A DNA stretch of 64,000 nt from Tautonia rosea (GCF_012958305.1 NZ_JABBYO010000002.1:62001-126000), one strand, 5' to 3'; counted from the stretch's first letter, positions 45,278 through 54,776 are shown. The notes: a model not told the origin generated them from the sequence alone. Program-made: numbers and translations.

Positions 45278-45407
45278 TGTCCGTCCTCCAGGGAGTCGTC
45301 CCGATCCTTTCCGAGTGCTGGTCGACCGACTAGATTAAGTCCGAGTTCCGACCTGGGCCACGGCGGCCCAAGGTGTCGGACACACCCCCACCAGGGAGGG
45401 ATTCCCG

Positions 45408-45869
45408 ATGATCGAAGAAGGCAGCGCTGCCCCCGATTTCAGCTTGGCCGATCAGCACGGCAAGAAGGTTTCGCTCAAGAAGCTCAAGGGAAAGGTCATC
45501 GTCCTCTATTTCTACCCGAAAGACGACACTCCCGGCTGTACCAAGGAGGCCTGTGCCTTTCGCGATGCCCGAGCCGATTACGAGGCGGCCGGAGCCGTGG
45601 TGCTCGGCGTTAGCCCCGACACCGTCGAGTCGCATCGGAAGTTCGCCGAGAAGTACGAACTGCCGTTCACCCTCCTGGCCGACCCGGACAAGGAGGTCAT
45701 CCAGGCCTATGGGGTCTGGAAGGAGAAGAACATGTACGGCAAGAAGTCGATGGGGGTGGAGCGGACCACTGTCGTCATTGACAGCAAGGGAGTCGTCCGA
45801 AAGATCTTTCCGAAGGTCCGCGTTGACGGACACAGTGAGAAGATCCTTGAGGTCCTGCAGACGCTCTGA
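45408..45869 (+). CDS. bcp: peroxiredoxin, Bcp/PrxQ type
   Basis: A 153-residue thiol peroxidase that reduces hydroperoxides. The peroxidatic Cys44 is in YPKDDTPGCTKEACAF with the resolving Cys49 five residues on, the classical atypical two-Cys PrxQ layout. Thioredoxin-fold strands KVIVLYFYP and VVLGVSPDT are clear. The reduction route is probably the thioredoxin/TrxB system. An AGGGAGG ribosome-binding site precedes the ATG. Confidence 0.95.
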   Translation: MIEEGSAAPDFSLADQHGKKVSLKKLKGKVIVLYFYPKDDTPGCTKEACAFRDARADYEAAGAVVLGVSPDTVESHRKFAEKYELPFTLLADPDKEVIQAYGVWKEKNMYGKKSMGVERTTVVIDSKGVVRKIFPKVRVDGHSEKILEVLQTL

Positions 45870-45991
45870 GGTCGGCCCCGGCCATCCGGCGACAGTAGGA
45901 AGGGGCCGAGGACTTGCCCTCGTGCCCGAGACGCTGGTCGAGGAGGCCACCGAGGTCCAGCCGGCGGCCTCGCGTCGCCCTCTGGGGCCTC

Positions 45992-46018
45992 GGCAGGGGG
46001 CGTCATGCTCCCCCTGCC
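45992..46018. terminator. hairpin between bcp and the FAH gene
   Basis: Perfect 9-bp inverted repeat GGCAGGGGG / CCCCCTGCC with a nine-base loop, in the 235-base gap between two convergent genes. No clear T-run follows. Position suggests a shared transcription terminator. Confidence 0.5.
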
Positions 46019-46104
46019 TCTCGGAATCGTGTCATCCAAGGACCTGATCAGGTCGGGCGACCCGTGGGGCCAGGCCCGGCCTCTTGGAGTGAGCGTCCAT
46101 CCGG

Positions 46105-46980
46105 TTACTCTTCGCCCACCACGGGATTGCGGAGCACGCCGACCCCTTCCAACTCGACTTCAACCACGTCTCCCGGCTTGATCTCCGAGGTTTCCCCTGG
46201 CGTTCCGGTGAAGATCAGGTCGCCCGGTTGCAAGGTGACGTACTGGCTGATGTAGCTGACCATGGTGGCGACATCGTGGATCAGGTGGTCGGTTCGCTCT
46301 TGCTGCATCACCTCACCATTCAGACGCAGCGTCATGAGCAGGTCGTCCGGGTTCAGCCCCGTGGCGATGTAAGGCCCGACCGGCCCGAAGGTGTCGGCCC
46401 CCTTGGCTCGCCACCACTGCACGTCCTTGTTCTCGGGGTCGTTCTGCCAGTAACGCTCGCTCACGTCGTTGCCGCAGGTCACCCCGAAGACGTACTCGTG
46501 CGCCTCCTCCTTCGACACCTTGCGGGTGGTCTTGCCGATGACGATGACCAGCTCGGCCTCAAAGTGGACCGGGCCGGGGGAATCCTTGGGAATGACAATG
46601 TTCCCGCCGTCGGCCACGAGGCTCGACGGGCTCTTGTAGAACGGCTGCGGGATGCGGAAAAGCGGCGGGATTTCCTCGTCTCCCAGGTGGCTCCGGTAGT
46701 TGCCGGCCAGGGCGAGCACCTGCGTCGGCTCGGTCGGGATCAAGACCGTCACATCTTCGAGCGCATAGGTGCGGTCGGTCTTGGAGAAGGAGCCGAACAG
46801 GTCACCGTCCAGCGCTCGAACGCGGTCCCCTTCCAGAATGCCATAACTTGTGGTTTCCCCCACCTGAAACCGCAGGTAGCGCTCACCTTCCTGTGCCGGA
46901 TCGGCGGCGATGGCCGAGCTTGTGGAGAGAAACAGCCCCAGGATACCGAGCATCGGTGCCCAACTCGAACGTCTCATCAT
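46105..46980 (-). CDS. fumarylacetoacetate hydrolase family protein with signal peptide
   Basis: A 291-residue FAH-fold enzyme. The N terminus (MMRRSSWAPMLGILGLFLST and an AIAAD site) is a Sec-type signal peptide, so the mature enzyme would be exported. The FAH core shows VLALAGNYRSHLGDE, GPVHFEAELVIVIGKTTRKV, YVFGVTCGNDVSERYWQ, WWRAKGADTFGPVGP and LQPGDLIFTGTPGETSEIKPGD. The metal ligands E...E...D (in HFEAELV and GVTCGNDVS) are visible. FAH enzymes hydrolyse or decarboxylate beta-diketo acids, usually in the cytosol, so export is unusual. The substrate is unknown. An upstream in-frame GTG at 47007 is an alternative start. Confidence 0.85.
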   Translation of the reverse strand: MMRRSSWAPMLGILGLFLSTSSAIAADPAQEGERYLRFQVGETTSYGILEGDRVRALDGDLFGSFSKTDRTYALEDVTVLIPTEPTQVLALAGNYRSHLGDEEIPPLFRIPQPFYKSPSSLVADGGNIVIPKDSPGPVHFEAELVIVIGKTTRKVSKEEAHEYVFGVTCGNDVSERYWQNDPENKDVQWWRAKGADTFGPVGPYIATGLNPDDLLMTLRLNGEVMQQERTDHLIHDVATMVSYISQYVTLQPGDLIFTGTPGETSEIKPGDVVEVELEGVGVLRNPVVGEE

Positions 46981-47177
46981 CAAGGCCCTTTTTGGGAGAC
47001 GAGTCACGAATTCTCACTGCCGAGTCACGCCAAGGGCGGCAGTGTTCGAGGACCCAGTCTGGGCCAGTGGCAGCCAAAGAGCAACAGAAGACCCCGTCGG
47101 CCCTTGCCTCTGAGCGGCTCGATCTCCTGGGAGCGTGGGATACCCCCCCTCAGCTCGAATCACCCTGGACGGGCGTC

Positions 47178-48132
47178 TCAGAACTCATCAGCCGAGATGA
47201 CTTCGTTGCCATCCCGAGTGCAGAGCGCCTGGAACGTCTGTTGCCGAATCGTTTCCTTGATGAACCGGACCGAGCCATCGGCAAGAAGGAAATTGGCCCC
47301 TCCGGGATGCCGGCTCCCGAAGTCCTCGACATGACGATTCGGGTGATTCGGCGTGCGGGGAGGGTCGGATAATCCCCGCCGTGCCGAGGACCATCGCCCA
47401 CGCTTCCTCGGGCTCGGGAACAAACGTGTCGCCACCGCTTCCGACGATCATCGAGGTCTTGTACAGCCAGCCGCCCCGCTGGCGGGCGGCCCAGGTGGCA
47501 TAGCTCAGTTCCTGGCTCCGCTCGCCGACGGCGATCGTCTGGCTCGTCCCGTCTCGGATGTCTCGGAAGCGGACGCCGCTGTTACGGTAGAAGACTCCCG
47601 TCCCCTCGCCGGGCGCATCGGCGATCCGGCCTATGCCATAAACGCCGACGTAGTTCGATGCCGGCAGCTCGGTGAGCGTCACCGAGTTGTCCGCGTCTCG
47701 GACCGGCACGAGGGACGGCATGTCGTCCGAGGGGCAGAGGAATGTCGAGCCCCGCACCGTCCGGGGCGTCCAGTTGGCCGGGTTGGCCGGGAGCAGCTCC
47801 AGGTTGATTGCGTCGTACAGCGCCTCTTGCTCGATCTGCCCGAGGATCTCCGTCCCCCAGGCCCATCCGGGGCCGAGGTCCGCGTTGGTGTCCGGGCTGA
47901 CAGCGCTTGCATAGCCGGCCGGGAACTTGGAGCGGTTGTGAATCGCCAGGCCGATCTGCTTCAGGTGGTTGGCGCACCGCATCCGATTCGCTGCCTCTCG
48001 GGTGGCCTGCACGGCGGGCAGCAACAGGGCGATCAAGACACCGATGATCGCGATGACCACCAGCAGCTCGATCAGCGTGAAGCCCGGTCGCCGCCGGCAT
48101 GGGGTGCGAGGGAGCAAGGGCATGAGAATCAC
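47178..48132 (-). pseudogene. DUF1559 prepilin-type protein, frameshifted
   Basis: A planctomycete DUF1559 protein of about 317 residues if repaired. The prepilin signal GFTLIELLVVIAII is near residue 17, and the typical ATREAANRMRCANHLKQIGL follows. The frame fails near 47374-47377, where the minus strand has GCGGGGATT; removing one G joins TAG to LSDPPRTPNHPNRHVEDFGS and the family-diagnostic GGANFLLADGSVRFIKETI, ending at 47178. As it stands, the first frame runs on to 47188 with an unrelated tail. It could be a pseudogene, a sequencing error in a G-run, or a slippage site. The GTG at 48132 has AGAGG five bases upstream; an in-frame ATG is at 48123. Confidence 0.85.
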
Positions 48133-48222
48133 GCTGACCTCTCGAAGGGATCCCCTCGCCGGCCCGTTCGAAAACAGCGAGGGGCTTCGGTCGAGACCAG
48201 CCTTGATCGATTCGTCGATCCG

Positions 48223-48909
48223 TCAGCCGACGAATCGGACGTACTCGTCTTCCGCGTCGATCGCAACGGGCAGGTCCAACTCGTCGCGACGACCGGCCAG
48301 GTGGCGTTCGAGCTTTCGGAGCGCCTTGTACTTCTCGTCGCTGACGCGGGCCGGATTCAGGGCGAGCGTCTCGGCAATCTCGGGAACGGTCCAGCCGCGG
48401 GTCCACAACTCGACGATCCGATCCTGTCGAGGAGACAGCACGGCTCGGCGGGCGGCTTCCAGAATCTCACCCAACTCCAGACGATTGCGGTCGTCGTCCG
48501 AAGCAAAGGCCGAGGCGGTCTCATCAAGCGGTTGATACTTCTTCGACCGTTGCACACGTTTGCGGACCATGTCGATAGCCCGGACCAGCTCGCGACGCTC
48601 GGGGGTGTCGTCGGCCAGCACGAGGTTCAGGTCAAGCTGCCCATCGCGGGCCTTGCCCAGCAATCGGACACAGACCTCCTGGGTGCAATCGTCCCAGAGG
48701 CTCGGGTCCAGGTGCGCGTTCTTCCAGCAGACGGTGCAGTACCGCTGGATGTCGCGCACCAGGTCCGATTCCCGGGCGTTCGCCGTGAAGGCGGCCAGGC
48801 CGATGACCAGCGCCGTGACGGCCGGGGCCGACTGGCGAATGCTCCGGCTCGGGCTTGGACTCGACGGCGAAGGCTTCGTCACTGGAGGGTGTTGGGGTGA
48901 ATCACTCAT
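48223..48909 (-). CDS. sigma-70 family (ECF-like) RNA polymerase sigma factor
   Basis: A 228-residue factor. A 50-residue Pro/Ser-rich N-terminal stretch precedes region 2, seen as IQRYCTVCWKNAHLDPSLWD and DCTQEVCVRLLGKA, and region 4 is LSPRQDRIVELWTRGWTVPE with KYKALRKLERHL as the recognition helix end. The C-terminal tail is acidic. No anti-sigma gene is adjacent; the gene precedes the DUF1559 gene (90 bases) on the same strand and could control it. The ATG at 48909 is preceded by GGAGGAG; a TTG one codon earlier is possible. Confidence 0.85.
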   Translation of the reverse strand: MSDSPQHPPVTKPSPSSPSPSRSIRQSAPAVTALVIGLAAFTANARESDLVRDIQRYCTVCWKNAHLDPSLWDDCTQEVCVRLLGKARDGQLDLNLVLADDTPERRELVRAIDMVRKRVQRSKKYQPLDETASAFASDDDRNRLELGEILEAARRAVLSPRQDRIVELWTRGWTVPEIAETLALNPARVSDEKYKALRKLERHLAGRRDELDLPVAIDAEDEYVRFVG

Positions 48910-49066
48910 CAATCGCTGAACTCCTCCTCGATCCGATCAGGGGCCGCGTCGTGCGACCGTTGCGGTCCTGAGCCGTCCTCGGATCCATCGGACAGCCTGA
49001 CCGCTCAATCTGGCTGATTTGTCCGGGGTTTTCTCGGGAAGTCAAGGGAAGACTGCCCAGTGAGCT

Positions 49067-49780
49067 TCAATCCTCCGAGGGGAATTGACGATCGAGTCGG
49101 GGGCGTCGGGGGGTCACGATCGTCCAGTCTTGCTGAAGGGCGAGTTTCCTGAGCTTGCGCCCGGGACGTACGACTACTGCACGTCCAACGCGCTGCAGCA
49201 AGGCTCGGTCGCTCCAATTATCTGCGTAAGCGACCGCCAAGTCCATGTCGATCCCGCGTTCTTCGGCCCAGCGTTCGGCCCAGTGCAGTTTCCCTTCGCC
49301 ATAACAGGGGGGGCCGGGGCCGATGCCCGCGATCCTCCCTTGCTCGACTCGGAACGGAGTGGTCAACATGTCGGTGCATCCGAGATAGATGCTCAGCGGG
49401 GCGATGACCGGGGCCGGAGACGATGAGACGAGCACCAGCGGCGTGCCGGAATAGCGAAGGTGGTTCAGATGCTCGACCACGCCTTCGTAGAGCCTGGGCT
49501 TCACATGGTGCTTGAAATTCTCATAGGCCGCACGTTCGAGTTCGACCAGGGGAATCTCCCGGATGAGTTGTAAGCCGTAGTCGAGCAACCTGCCGTAGTC
49601 GAGCCGACCGAACTTGTGCCGGAACCCGTGCAGGGCGGCCCGAAACAGGAGCGACTGGTCGATCATCCCTCGGCGTCGGAGCAGCTTGCCGTAGAGATAA
49701 CTGGTCGTCTCGGCCAGCAAGGTGCCATCGACGTCAAGAAAGGCCACCGCAGGGGGAGCGTCAAAGCTTGGCCAGGTCAC
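49067..49780 (-). CDS. HAD-superfamily hydrolase, subfamily IB (SerB/PSP-like)
   Basis: A 237-residue phosphohydrolase. Motif I is FLDVDGTLL (D16 nucleophile, D18), motif II is VLVSSSPAP, the lysine motif is likely GEGKLHWAE, and motif IV is AYADNWSD. A helical cap is inserted after motif I. Subfamily IB includes phosphoserine phosphatases and acyl-chain phosphatases; the substrate is not readable. The GTG start overlaps the stop of the upstream phosphohexomutase gene by four bases (GTGA), so a joint sugar-phosphate role is plausible. Confidence 0.88.
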   Translation of the reverse strand: MTWPSFDAPPAVAFLDVDGTLLAETTSYLYGKLLRRRGMIDQSLLFRAALHGFRHKFGRLDYGRLLDYGLQLIREIPLVELERAAYENFKHHVKPRLYEGVVEHLNHLRYSGTPLVLVSSSPAPVIAPLSIYLGCTDMLTTPFRVEQGRIAGIGPGPPCYGEGKLHWAERWAEERGIDMDLAVAYADNWSDRALLQRVGRAVVVRPGRKLRKLALQQDWTIVTPRRPRLDRQFPSED

Positions 49781-51150
49781 GATGACCCTCCCCCGCCGCC
49801 CGCGAGACGACCAATTGTCTCGGCCAGGCTCCGGGCGCGATCGGCCTCGGCGGCCTCGGCGATAACCCGGATAATCGGCTCGGTGTTGCTCGCTCGGATG
49901 TGGACCCAGGCGTCCGGCCAGTCGAGCCGAAGACCGTCGCGACGCTCGGCGGTCGCCTCGGGGTGGGTGTTGGAAATGCGATCGAGAATCGCGGCGATCG
50001 GCTCCGATCCGGTCGGGAACTTCGTTTTGAGCATGGAAAACCGCGGCAATTCATCGACCAGGTTCGAGAGGGGTTTGCCGATCGCTGCCATCAAGTCGAG
50101 CACCAGGGCCATGCCCACCAGCGAATCGCGGACCCAACCGATCCGGGGGTCGATCACCCCTCCGTTACCCTCGCCCCCGATCACGGCCTGCGATGCCTGC
50201 ATTCCCTCGACCACATTGATTTCACCCACCGGGGTTCGGATCACCTCGCAACCGAACCCACGGGCGACCTCCTCGGCGGCTCGGGAGGTCGAGAGGTTCA
50301 TGACGACCGGGCCTGTCTGCTGGCCGAGTCGATGCCGGACGCACAGGGCGAGCGTCAGTTCCTCGCCAATGTAACGGCCGGTCTCGTCGATGATGGCCAG
50401 CCGGTCTGCATCGGGGTCGAGCGCGAAGCCGATGTCGGCCCCGATCGCCGGGATGATGGCCGTCAACTCGCGGAGGTTCTCCTCGGTCGGCTCTGGAGTG
50501 TGGTCGTACAGGCCGTCCGGATCGCCTCCGAGGAGGCGAAGGTCGCAGTTGAGCTGTCGGAGCATCCACGAGGCCAGGTACCCCCCCGCGCCGTGGTTGG
50601 CATCGACCACGACCCGGAACCGGCGTCGGGTGATTGCCAGCGGATCGATCAGCCCAAGGACCTTCGCGGCGTGAATGGCCTGGTCGCCGGCGTCGCGATC
50701 AATCCGTCCGAGGCGGTCGAAGGGAACCCATCGGAACGCCCGACGCTCGAAGCGGTCGAGCATGGCCCGCCCCGCGTCCCGGCCGAGGACCGAGCCGCTG
50801 GCCTGGAAGAATTTCAGGCCGTTGTATTCGCTCGGGTTGTGCGAGGCGGAGATCTGGATCCCACCGTCGGCACCCTCCTCCCGGACGAGGAAACCAACCG
50901 TCGGTGTCATGGCCGGACCAAGTGCCTGGGCGTGACAACCCGAGGCGGAGAGGCCCGACAGGACGGCGCCGAGCATCATCTCGGCCGATCGTCGGCCGTC
51001 GTGACCGACGAGGATCGTGGGAGCGTCCTTGCCCGACCGGGCGACAACCTCGGCCGCATAGGCCGCCGCAAAGGCGGTCACGTCGACCGGATCGAGGCCA
51101 TCACCGATGATCCCTCGAAGTCCCGAGATGCTGGCGATCCGAGTCCCCAT
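49777..51150 (-). CDS. phosphoglucosamine mutase/phosphomannomutase family enzyme
   Basis: A 457-residue alpha-D-phosphohexomutase. All four domains are recognisable: the catalytic serine loop ISASHNPSEYNGLKFF (phosphoserine near 103), the metal-binding DPDADRLAI, the sugar-specificity loop GGEGNGGV and the phosphate-binding RASNTEPIIRV. GEGNGG is shared by phosphoglucosamine mutase (GlmM) and phosphomannomutase, so the exact substrate is open. GlmM would feed peptidoglycan and UDP-GlcNAc synthesis. It is coupled to the HAD hydrolase downstream. Confidence 0.9.
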   Translation of the reverse strand: MGTRIASISGLRGIIGDGLDPVDVTAFAAAYAAEVVARSGKDAPTILVGHDGRRSAEMMLGAVLSGLSASGCHAQALGPAMTPTVGFLVREEGADGGIQISASHNPSEYNGLKFFQASGSVLGRDAGRAMLDRFERRAFRWVPFDRLGRIDRDAGDQAIHAAKVLGLIDPLAITRRRFRVVVDANHGAGGYLASWMLRQLNCDLRLLGGDPDGLYDHTPEPTEENLRELTAIIPAIGADIGFALDPDADRLAIIDETGRYIGEELTLALCVRHRLGQQTGPVVMNLSTSRAAEEVARGFGCEVIRTPVGEINVVEGMQASQAVIGGEGNGGVIDPRIGWVRDSLVGMALVLDLMAAIGKPLSNLVDELPRFSMLKTKFPTGSEPIAAILDRISNTHPEATAERRDGLRLDWPDAWVHIRASNTEPIIRVIAEAAEADRARSLAETIGRLAGGGGGSS

Positions 51151-51568
51151 GCCTTGCTGCCTTTCGGAGAGACGCGGGCCGAGCCGACCCGGTCGGACCC
51201 ACTCACCAAACTCTAAGAAACGGTGCCCCGAACGGGCAAGCCAATGGCGACCTCAAGCCATCGAGCCGGCAGGCCTTTGGTTGGTGCTCTCGTGAGATTC
51301 CGGGTGTCGGCACCAGAAAGCTTGCGTGGCGTTGGAAGCCACAAGGGTCTTGGCCGAAGTCTTCGAGAATTCGACCATGCCCAACTGCTGGAACAGCAAG
51401 GGGTTGGGCGCAGCCGCCAGGGTGGGCAACCGAATGTTCGGTGGCTCGGCACAACTCCTGCCTTATGCTTTCGGAGCGGAAGGAAACGGATCTTCCGGCT
51501 GGGTCGCGATGCCGCGATCGCGACCGGATCCGTCGGATGAGTTGAGTTCCTCGAACGAGGTCCGAGCC
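51151..51568. other. divergent intergenic interval
   Basis: 418 bases between the phosphohexomutase (minus) and the binding-protein gene (plus). It should contain both promoters. Plus-strand reading is open but shows no coding character. No repeat or RNA gene was recognised. Confidence 0.4.
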
Positions 51569-52978
51569 ATGCCCCTGAGAAGCCGAGCCGGCACTCTGCT
51601 CCTGCTGATCGGCGGACTGGCCCTGGTGGGTTGGATGGGCTATGCCCTGACCTACCAGGGGGAGTCGTCCGGCTCCGATCGCCGGGCGAGCGGCGTGGTA
51701 GACGTGGCGGTCTTTCTCCCCGACCGCTCCGACTGGGCCGACTTCCGTGAGGGAGTGCTCATCAGCCAGCGCCGGGGATTGCTCGGCGACGTGGTGGAGC
51801 AACCCGAGACGATGACCTTCCGGACCGCCGAGCATGGCCGAGCGGTGCGACTCTCCTGGTTTGAGGGTTCGGGGGTGGTCACGACTCGGGATCGGGTCAA
51901 TCGGTTGATCGACCGGCCGATCGCACCCATCGCCTTCATCGGGTCCAACAACACGGTGCTGACCGCCGGGCTGGCTGAGGCGCTTCACGGGGCGGTCGAT
52001 CGCCGACGAGGGTCGGGTCTGCGGCCGGACCCGGTCTTGCTGGTTCCCTGGGCAACGACGGTCCGGGTCGACCGGCCGGGGGCGGCGTCCTTGCCGTTGC
52101 TCGACCTGTACCCGGGGCGGACCTTCCGGTTCTGCCCGAACAACCGGCAGGAGGCGGAGCTGGTCTCTCGGGTCGTGGCGGATCAGGAGGGGGAACCGAC
52201 CGGTGTGGTTTTGATGGTCGATGGTAACGACCCGTACTCCCGCGATCTGGCCGAGGGGTTCGAGCGAGCGATTGGCCTGGTCGCTCCGGAGGCGAAGGTG
52301 GTGATCCGACGGCTCGACCTGTCGTCTCCCGGCCTGCTGGGCTCGGACGACCGACCGGGGCCTGCCGAGCTGGAGGAGGCCGACCGCATCTGGCGGTTCG
52401 TGGCCGAATCGCCGGGAGAGGAGCCGGTCTGGGCCGTCTTGCCGTTGCAAGGGAGTCCGACTCGCCGGATGATCCGGGCGTTGGTCGATCGTTCCGGGCC
52501 GATTGGTCCTCGAGACCTCTCGCGGTTGCAGGTGCTTTGCGGCGACGGGATCGGTCGGACGACCCTGGATACGCTGGCCGGTCGTTGCACGTTGCCGGTC
52601 TGGTGCGTCTCGTCGGGGACACTGCCCGAGGTCGAAGGAGCAATGCTTGACCTGGGGGCCGCTCAGATTCCGGCCGAGATCATTGCTGCCCTGGTTCGGG
52701 TGCTCGATCAGCCCGATTCGCCGCCGGATTTGGCCTCGGCTCTGGCCGAACTGGACCTGTCGGCCGAAGACCCGGCAGCCTTTGGACGATCGCTGGCCTT
52801 CGAACCTTCGGGAGAGCGCCGGGCAGCGGATCTGGGGCATGTCCTGGCGATTGTGCCGGGTCAATCCGAAGTGCTTGCCTTTGGACCTCCTCGCGTGGAA
52901 GACCTGGGGGGTGAGCCGCGATCCCGCCGATCGCTGGCCGGAGCCTCTCCGGATAATCCCTCCCGGGCGACCCGTTGA
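51569..52978 (+). CDS. periplasmic binding-protein-like (type I fold) membrane-anchored protein
   Basis: A 469-residue protein with an N-terminal membrane anchor (AGTLLLLIGGLALVGWMGYA) and a long domain resembling type 1 periplasmic-binding proteins of the Leu/Ile/Val or ANP-receptor kind: DVAVFLPDRSDWADFREGVL, APIAFIGSNNTVLTAGLAEA, TGVVLMVDGNDPYSRDLAEG and LSRLQVLCGDGIGRTTLD. No ABC-transporter partner is nearby. A histidine kinase follows after 177 bases, so this may be its sensor. The GAGG box eight bases before the ATG supports the start. Confidence 0.78.
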   Translation: MPLRSRAGTLLLLIGGLALVGWMGYALTYQGESSGSDRRASGVVDVAVFLPDRSDWADFREGVLISQRRGLLGDVVEQPETMTFRTAEHGRAVRLSWFEGSGVVTTRDRVNRLIDRPIAPIAFIGSNNTVLTAGLAEALHGAVDRRRGSGLRPDPVLLVPWATTVRVDRPGAASLPLLDLYPGRTFRFCPNNRQEAELVSRVVADQEGEPTGVVLMVDGNDPYSRDLAEGFERAIGLVAPEAKVVIRRLDLSSPGLLGSDDRPGPAELEEADRIWRFVAESPGEEPVWAVLPLQGSPTRRMIRALVDRSGPIGPRDLSRLQVLCGDGIGRTTLDTLAGRCTLPVWCVSSGTLPEVEGAMLDLGAAQIPAEIIAALVRVLDQPDSPPDLASALAELDLSAEDPAAFGRSLAFEPSGERRAADLGHVLAIVPGQSEVLAFGPPRVEDLGGEPRSRRSLAGASPDNPSRATR

Positions 52979-53155
52979 GCGGACCTCGACCTGGGAGTGT
53001 GAGAAGGGACGGGTGGGATCCTCCGCGAAGCGATCCAACCCAGTAGACTGGTACGGGTTCATTGGGGTTGCGGTTCTCGTTCGGGGTCTGGCTCCGTTCG
53101 GTGGTGATCCGTTCGAGGGCCCCGATGGCTGCTCCTCGGCCTGGACCTTTGCCCG

Positions 53156-54676
53156 ATGTCTCTTGCGCGACGCCTGGCGACTGCGACCCGGAAACCGGTG
53201 GAGACGCTCGGTGCGCCGGGGATGATCGTGGGGGTGGTCTCGGTGGCGGCCCTCGGGTTCAGTTTGATCGTGCTGGCCCGTGAGTACGACCGGCTGCGGA
53301 GAACCGGGCGCGAGGTCTCGGAGCGTTCGATCGAGTCGTGGGCTCGGGCGACTCCGGTCGATGAGGTGGGCCGGACCCTGGCCGATTATGCCGACGCCTG
53401 GCGATCGCAGCCGGACGACCCGGTCTTGCTCGGTCGGGTTCGCGAAGCGTTGGCCGCCCTCGGAGGGTCGGCCGAGCTGAGCGACCCTCGGTTTGCGGTT
53501 GTGGCGATCGAGCGGCTGGAGCTGACGCTTGCTGACGGCACTCCGCAGGCCTCGTGGTTCAGCCAGACCCCCTCGATGCCGGGGATCGCGGCGGAGGAAC
53601 GTCGGTTGATTCTGCTCGACGGCCAGTCGGAGTCGGGGGCGGTGCCGGCGGTCGGGCTGGTCGTCAGCTACCGAGCGGGGGCGTTGGTCGAGGAGACGCT
53701 TGCGGGTCTGGAAACGTCGTATCGGAGGCTCCTGCTGGCGGTGCTGGGGTTGTCGGGATACTCGTTGCTCTGCCTGCTGGCGATGGTCCTTCAGGTCCGG
53801 GTGCTCAGTGACCGGGCGGCCCGCGAGTCGGCCCAGCGGGCGACGCTCGACCTGGCCGATCGGACCTGTCACGAGCTGGGCAACGTCGTCTTCGTCCTGG
53901 CCAACGAGCGCCGAAACCTGGCCAACCACCTCGACCAGTTCGACCTCCTGCTCGACCGCCTCCCCGATGCCCTGGCCGATGCCCTGCTCGATGCCGGGAT
54001 CGACCCCTCGAAGGTCACCCGGGTCCGACGCGCCTTCGAGCGTCGCCTGGCCGACGAGGGGCTCGACCCCGAGGTGGATCTGCGGACCGGCTCGGACATT
54101 GCCCGAGACGTGGCCCGACAGATCAGCGTCTGCTCGCAGTACATCGCCCTGACGGTCCGGGAACTGGACGGCTACCTGAAGCAGTCATCCCTTCCGGTCG
54201 AGCCGGTGCCGATGCCCGTGGGCGAGGCGATCGACGAGGCCCTGACCCTGCTCGGCCCCCGGATCGAGTCGGCCTCGGCCACGGTCGATCGCCCTTCGGC
54301 CGAGGGGCTTGAGCTGCGGGTCCGGGCCGATCGTCGGTTGCTCGTCCATGCTCTGGTCAACCTGTTCAAGAACGCCCTGGAGGCCACCTCGACGACCCCG
54401 TCCGGCGCCCCGCCCCGGATCACCCTTTCGAGCGACCGGCACGGCCCCCTCGTCCGGATCGGTGTGCGCGACAATGGCCCCGGCGTTCCCGATGCCGTCG
54501 CCCCCCGCCTCTTCCAGGCCGGCACCTCCACCAAGGGTGCTGGTCGCGGCCGAGGCCTGGCGATCGCTTCCGACTCCATCCAGGCCCAGGGCGGGACCCT
54601 TAGCCTCGCTCCGTCCAACGGCTCCGGGGCCTGCTTCCTGATCGAGCTTCCGGCTGCGAGCGACGAGCCGGTGTGA
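53156..54676 (+). CDS. membrane sensor histidine kinase
   Basis: A 506-residue kinase. Transmembrane helices are near 22-41 and 192-214, enclosing a periplasmic domain of about 150 residues. The H-box is RTCHELGNVVFVLANERRN with H239; it has the HELGN form rather than HExRTP. The HATPase_c domain shows VNLFKNALEAT (N-box), VRDNGPGVPDA (G1) and GAGRGRGLAIASD (G2). The signal is unknown. No response regulator is adjacent; the nearest is the orphan at 38.4 kb. It lies next to the type I binding-protein-like gene, probably as a pair. Confidence 0.92.
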   Translation: MSLARRLATATRKPVETLGAPGMIVGVVSVAALGFSLIVLAREYDRLRRTGREVSERSIESWARATPVDEVGRTLADYADAWRSQPDDPVLLGRVREALAALGGSAELSDPRFAVVAIERLELTLADGTPQASWFSQTPSMPGIAAEERRLILLDGQSESGAVPAVGLVVSYRAGALVEETLAGLETSYRRLLLAVLGLSGYSLLCLLAMVLQVRVLSDRAARESAQRATLDLADRTCHELGNVVFVLANERRNLANHLDQFDLLLDRLPDALADALLDAGIDPSKVTRVRRAFERRLADEGLDPEVDLRTGSDIARDVARQISVCSQYIALTVRELDGYLKQSSLPVEPVPMPVGEAIDEALTLLGPRIESASATVDRPSAEGLELRVRADRRLLVHALVNLFKNALEATSTTPSGAPPRITLSSDRHGPLVRIGVRDNGPGVPDAVAPRLFQAGTSTKGAGRGRGLAIASDSIQAQGGTLSLAPSNGSGACFLIELPAASDEPV

Positions 54677-54752
54677 ACGGGGCTGGGAACGGGATCGGTG
54701 CGCTTCGGTGCGCAGGGCGACTTTGTGTCCTGGAAAGGACTTACGTCGCAAT

Positions 54753-54776
54753 AATGGGTTCGCTCCGTCACGGTGC
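54753..54776. repeat. 24-base direct repeat, copy 1
   Basis: Identical to the copy at 54945-54968; it starts AATGGGTTCGCTCCGTCACG and ends GTGC. It is preceded by a GTCC...GGAC-type inverted repeat and by two GGTGCGC words. The two copies are 192 bases apart, too few and too far for CRISPR. Confidence 0.85.

Noticed and set aside
51203-53929. 908-codon minus-strand reading frame opposite the binding protein and kinase genes
   Set aside because: It is opposite two genes with clear domain motifs; its Arg/Gln/Pro-rich translation has no domain and reflects GC-rich codon bias.
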